A stretch of DNA of 6,276 bases from Lentisphaerota bacterium (GTDB taxonomy: Bacteria > Verrucomicrobiota > Kiritimatiellia > RFP12 > UBA1067), in the NCBI GenBank assembly GCA_015061765.1, contig SUVZ01000232.1, forward strand, positions 1-6,276. Reading direction: 5' to 3'. The notes beneath the pieces are model-generated. The model was not told the origin of the DNA, did not search any database, and saw only the letters and a list, made by a program, of their open reading frames with translations. Both the position numbers and the translations under genes were made by a program. Below are positions 5,915 through 6,276 of the stretch, piece by piece. Within the stretch, counting starts at the first letter, position 1. Each line of letters begins with the position of its first letter.

Positions 5915-6276
5915 GCATGAAACTGTCGATGTGTAGAAGCGTGGCACTTGTCGCCATGTTGTCGAATTGCGCCGTTGCCGCGCCGTTTGAGACTGTCGTG
6001 CACGGCACCTCGGCGGGCGATGTTCGCCTTTTCTGCGATGAGGCGGGCGGCTGGGCGTTCGCTGTGAGCAGCAATACGGCGGACGGTGTAGATGAAATCG
6101 AGATCCGTCTTGAGGCGGGCGCTGAGGCTCTTCCGCCTAAGTTTGAGCTCTCGTTTTCCTTCCCGCAGGTGCGCATGAATCATCTGTGGTCGGATTTCGC
6201 CACCGACGGCGGACGTATCCGTCCCGACTGGTCGAAATGGTATTCCAGCGATATCGCGCACGGACAGCCGCTTGCC
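5911..6276 (+). CDS. Exported protein, N-terminal 122 codons only; possible GH36-like (alpha-galactosidase-type) glycosidase
   Basis: An open frame starts at ATG 5911, overlaps the phosphoesterase stop as ATGA, has a strong ribosome site, and runs without a stop to the window edge. Residues 1-23 form a Sec signal peptide with likely cleavage after A-V-A (next residues A-P-F-E). A cysteine at 20 sits in L-S-N-C, a poor lipobox because Asn precedes it. The rest of the visible part (24-122) looks like a beta-sandwich: alternating hydrophobic strands, then F-S-F-P-Q-V ... H-L-W-S-D, then R-P-D-W ... S-S-D-I-A-H-G-Q-P-L. That last block recalls the N-terminal beta domain of some GH36-type alpha-galactosidase-like proteins, where a P-D-W precedes a Ser-rich strand and a small-residue/Pro-(Leu/Val) pair. 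No catalytic residues lie within the window, so the family is a tentative inference. Its place after esterase and GH43 genes fits a glycan-degrading role. Confidence 0.75.
   Translation, partial: MSMKLSMCRSVALVAMLSNCAVAAPFETVVHGTSAGDVRLFCDEAGGWAFAVSSNTADGVDEIEIRLEAGAEALPPKFELSFSFPQVRMNHLWSDFATDGGRIRPDWSKWYSSDIAHGQPLA

Noticed and set aside
5911..5979. Lipoprotein signal on the last gene (L-S-N-C)
   Set aside because: Asn directly before the Cys does not fit the lipobox, and a normal A-V-A signal peptidase I site follows.
1..6276. CRISPR array, insertion sequence, tRNA/rRNA or phage-defence system
   Set aside because: No regularly spaced direct repeats, transposase motifs, tRNA-like cloverleaf sequence or defence-gene domains were seen on either strand.

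Overview
The window reads as five co-oriented genes (all on the + strand) packed with almost no spacing, as in a bacterial operon for the breakdown of plant or other complex polysaccharides. Order: an SGNH/GDSL-type esterase (5' end cut by the window), a secreted GH43 glycosidase with a C-terminal beta-sandwich, a secreted Asn/Thr/Gly-rich protein with beta-solenoid (autotransporter-passenger-like) repeats, a Tat-exported calcineurin-like metallophosphoesterase with an N-terminal FnIII-like domain, and the first 122 codons of another exported protein, possibly a GH36-like glycosidase, which runs off the right edge. Gene junctions are 2 nt, 38 nt, 63 nt and a 4-nt ATGA overlap. There is no gene-free stretch over 300 bases, and I saw no tRNA, rRNA, CRISPR array, transposase or clear intrinsic terminator.

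Organism (inference only): a fairly GC-rich Gram-negative-like bacterium. Exported CAZymes mixed with a Tat-exported phosphoesterase and a 'W-T-G ... N-W ... P-G-x-x-D' beta-strand-repeat protein, with no SusC/SusD pair in view, recall the PVC group (Verrucomicrobiota, Kiritimatiellota, Lentisphaerota) more than Bacteroidota. The sequence has no phylogenetic marker gene, so this stays a guess.

How the genes may work together (inference): the SGNH enzyme would remove ester groups (for example O-acetyl) from a hemicellulose-type glycan, GH43 would release xylose or arabinose units, and the last gene may attack another side chain such as alpha-galactose. The repeat protein would be a surface or secreted scaffold or adhesin. 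The metallophosphoesterase would work in the periplasm or outside the cell on a phosphorylated substrate that cannot be named from sequence.

The most interesting item is the beta-solenoid protein of about 573 residues inside the CAZyme gene run. It has about ten Gly-Gly turn motifs at 22-39 residue spacing, a PATR-like segment near its C-terminus, no autotransporter barrel, and a short basic then hydrophobic C-terminal tail that could be an undescribed anchoring or sorting signal.
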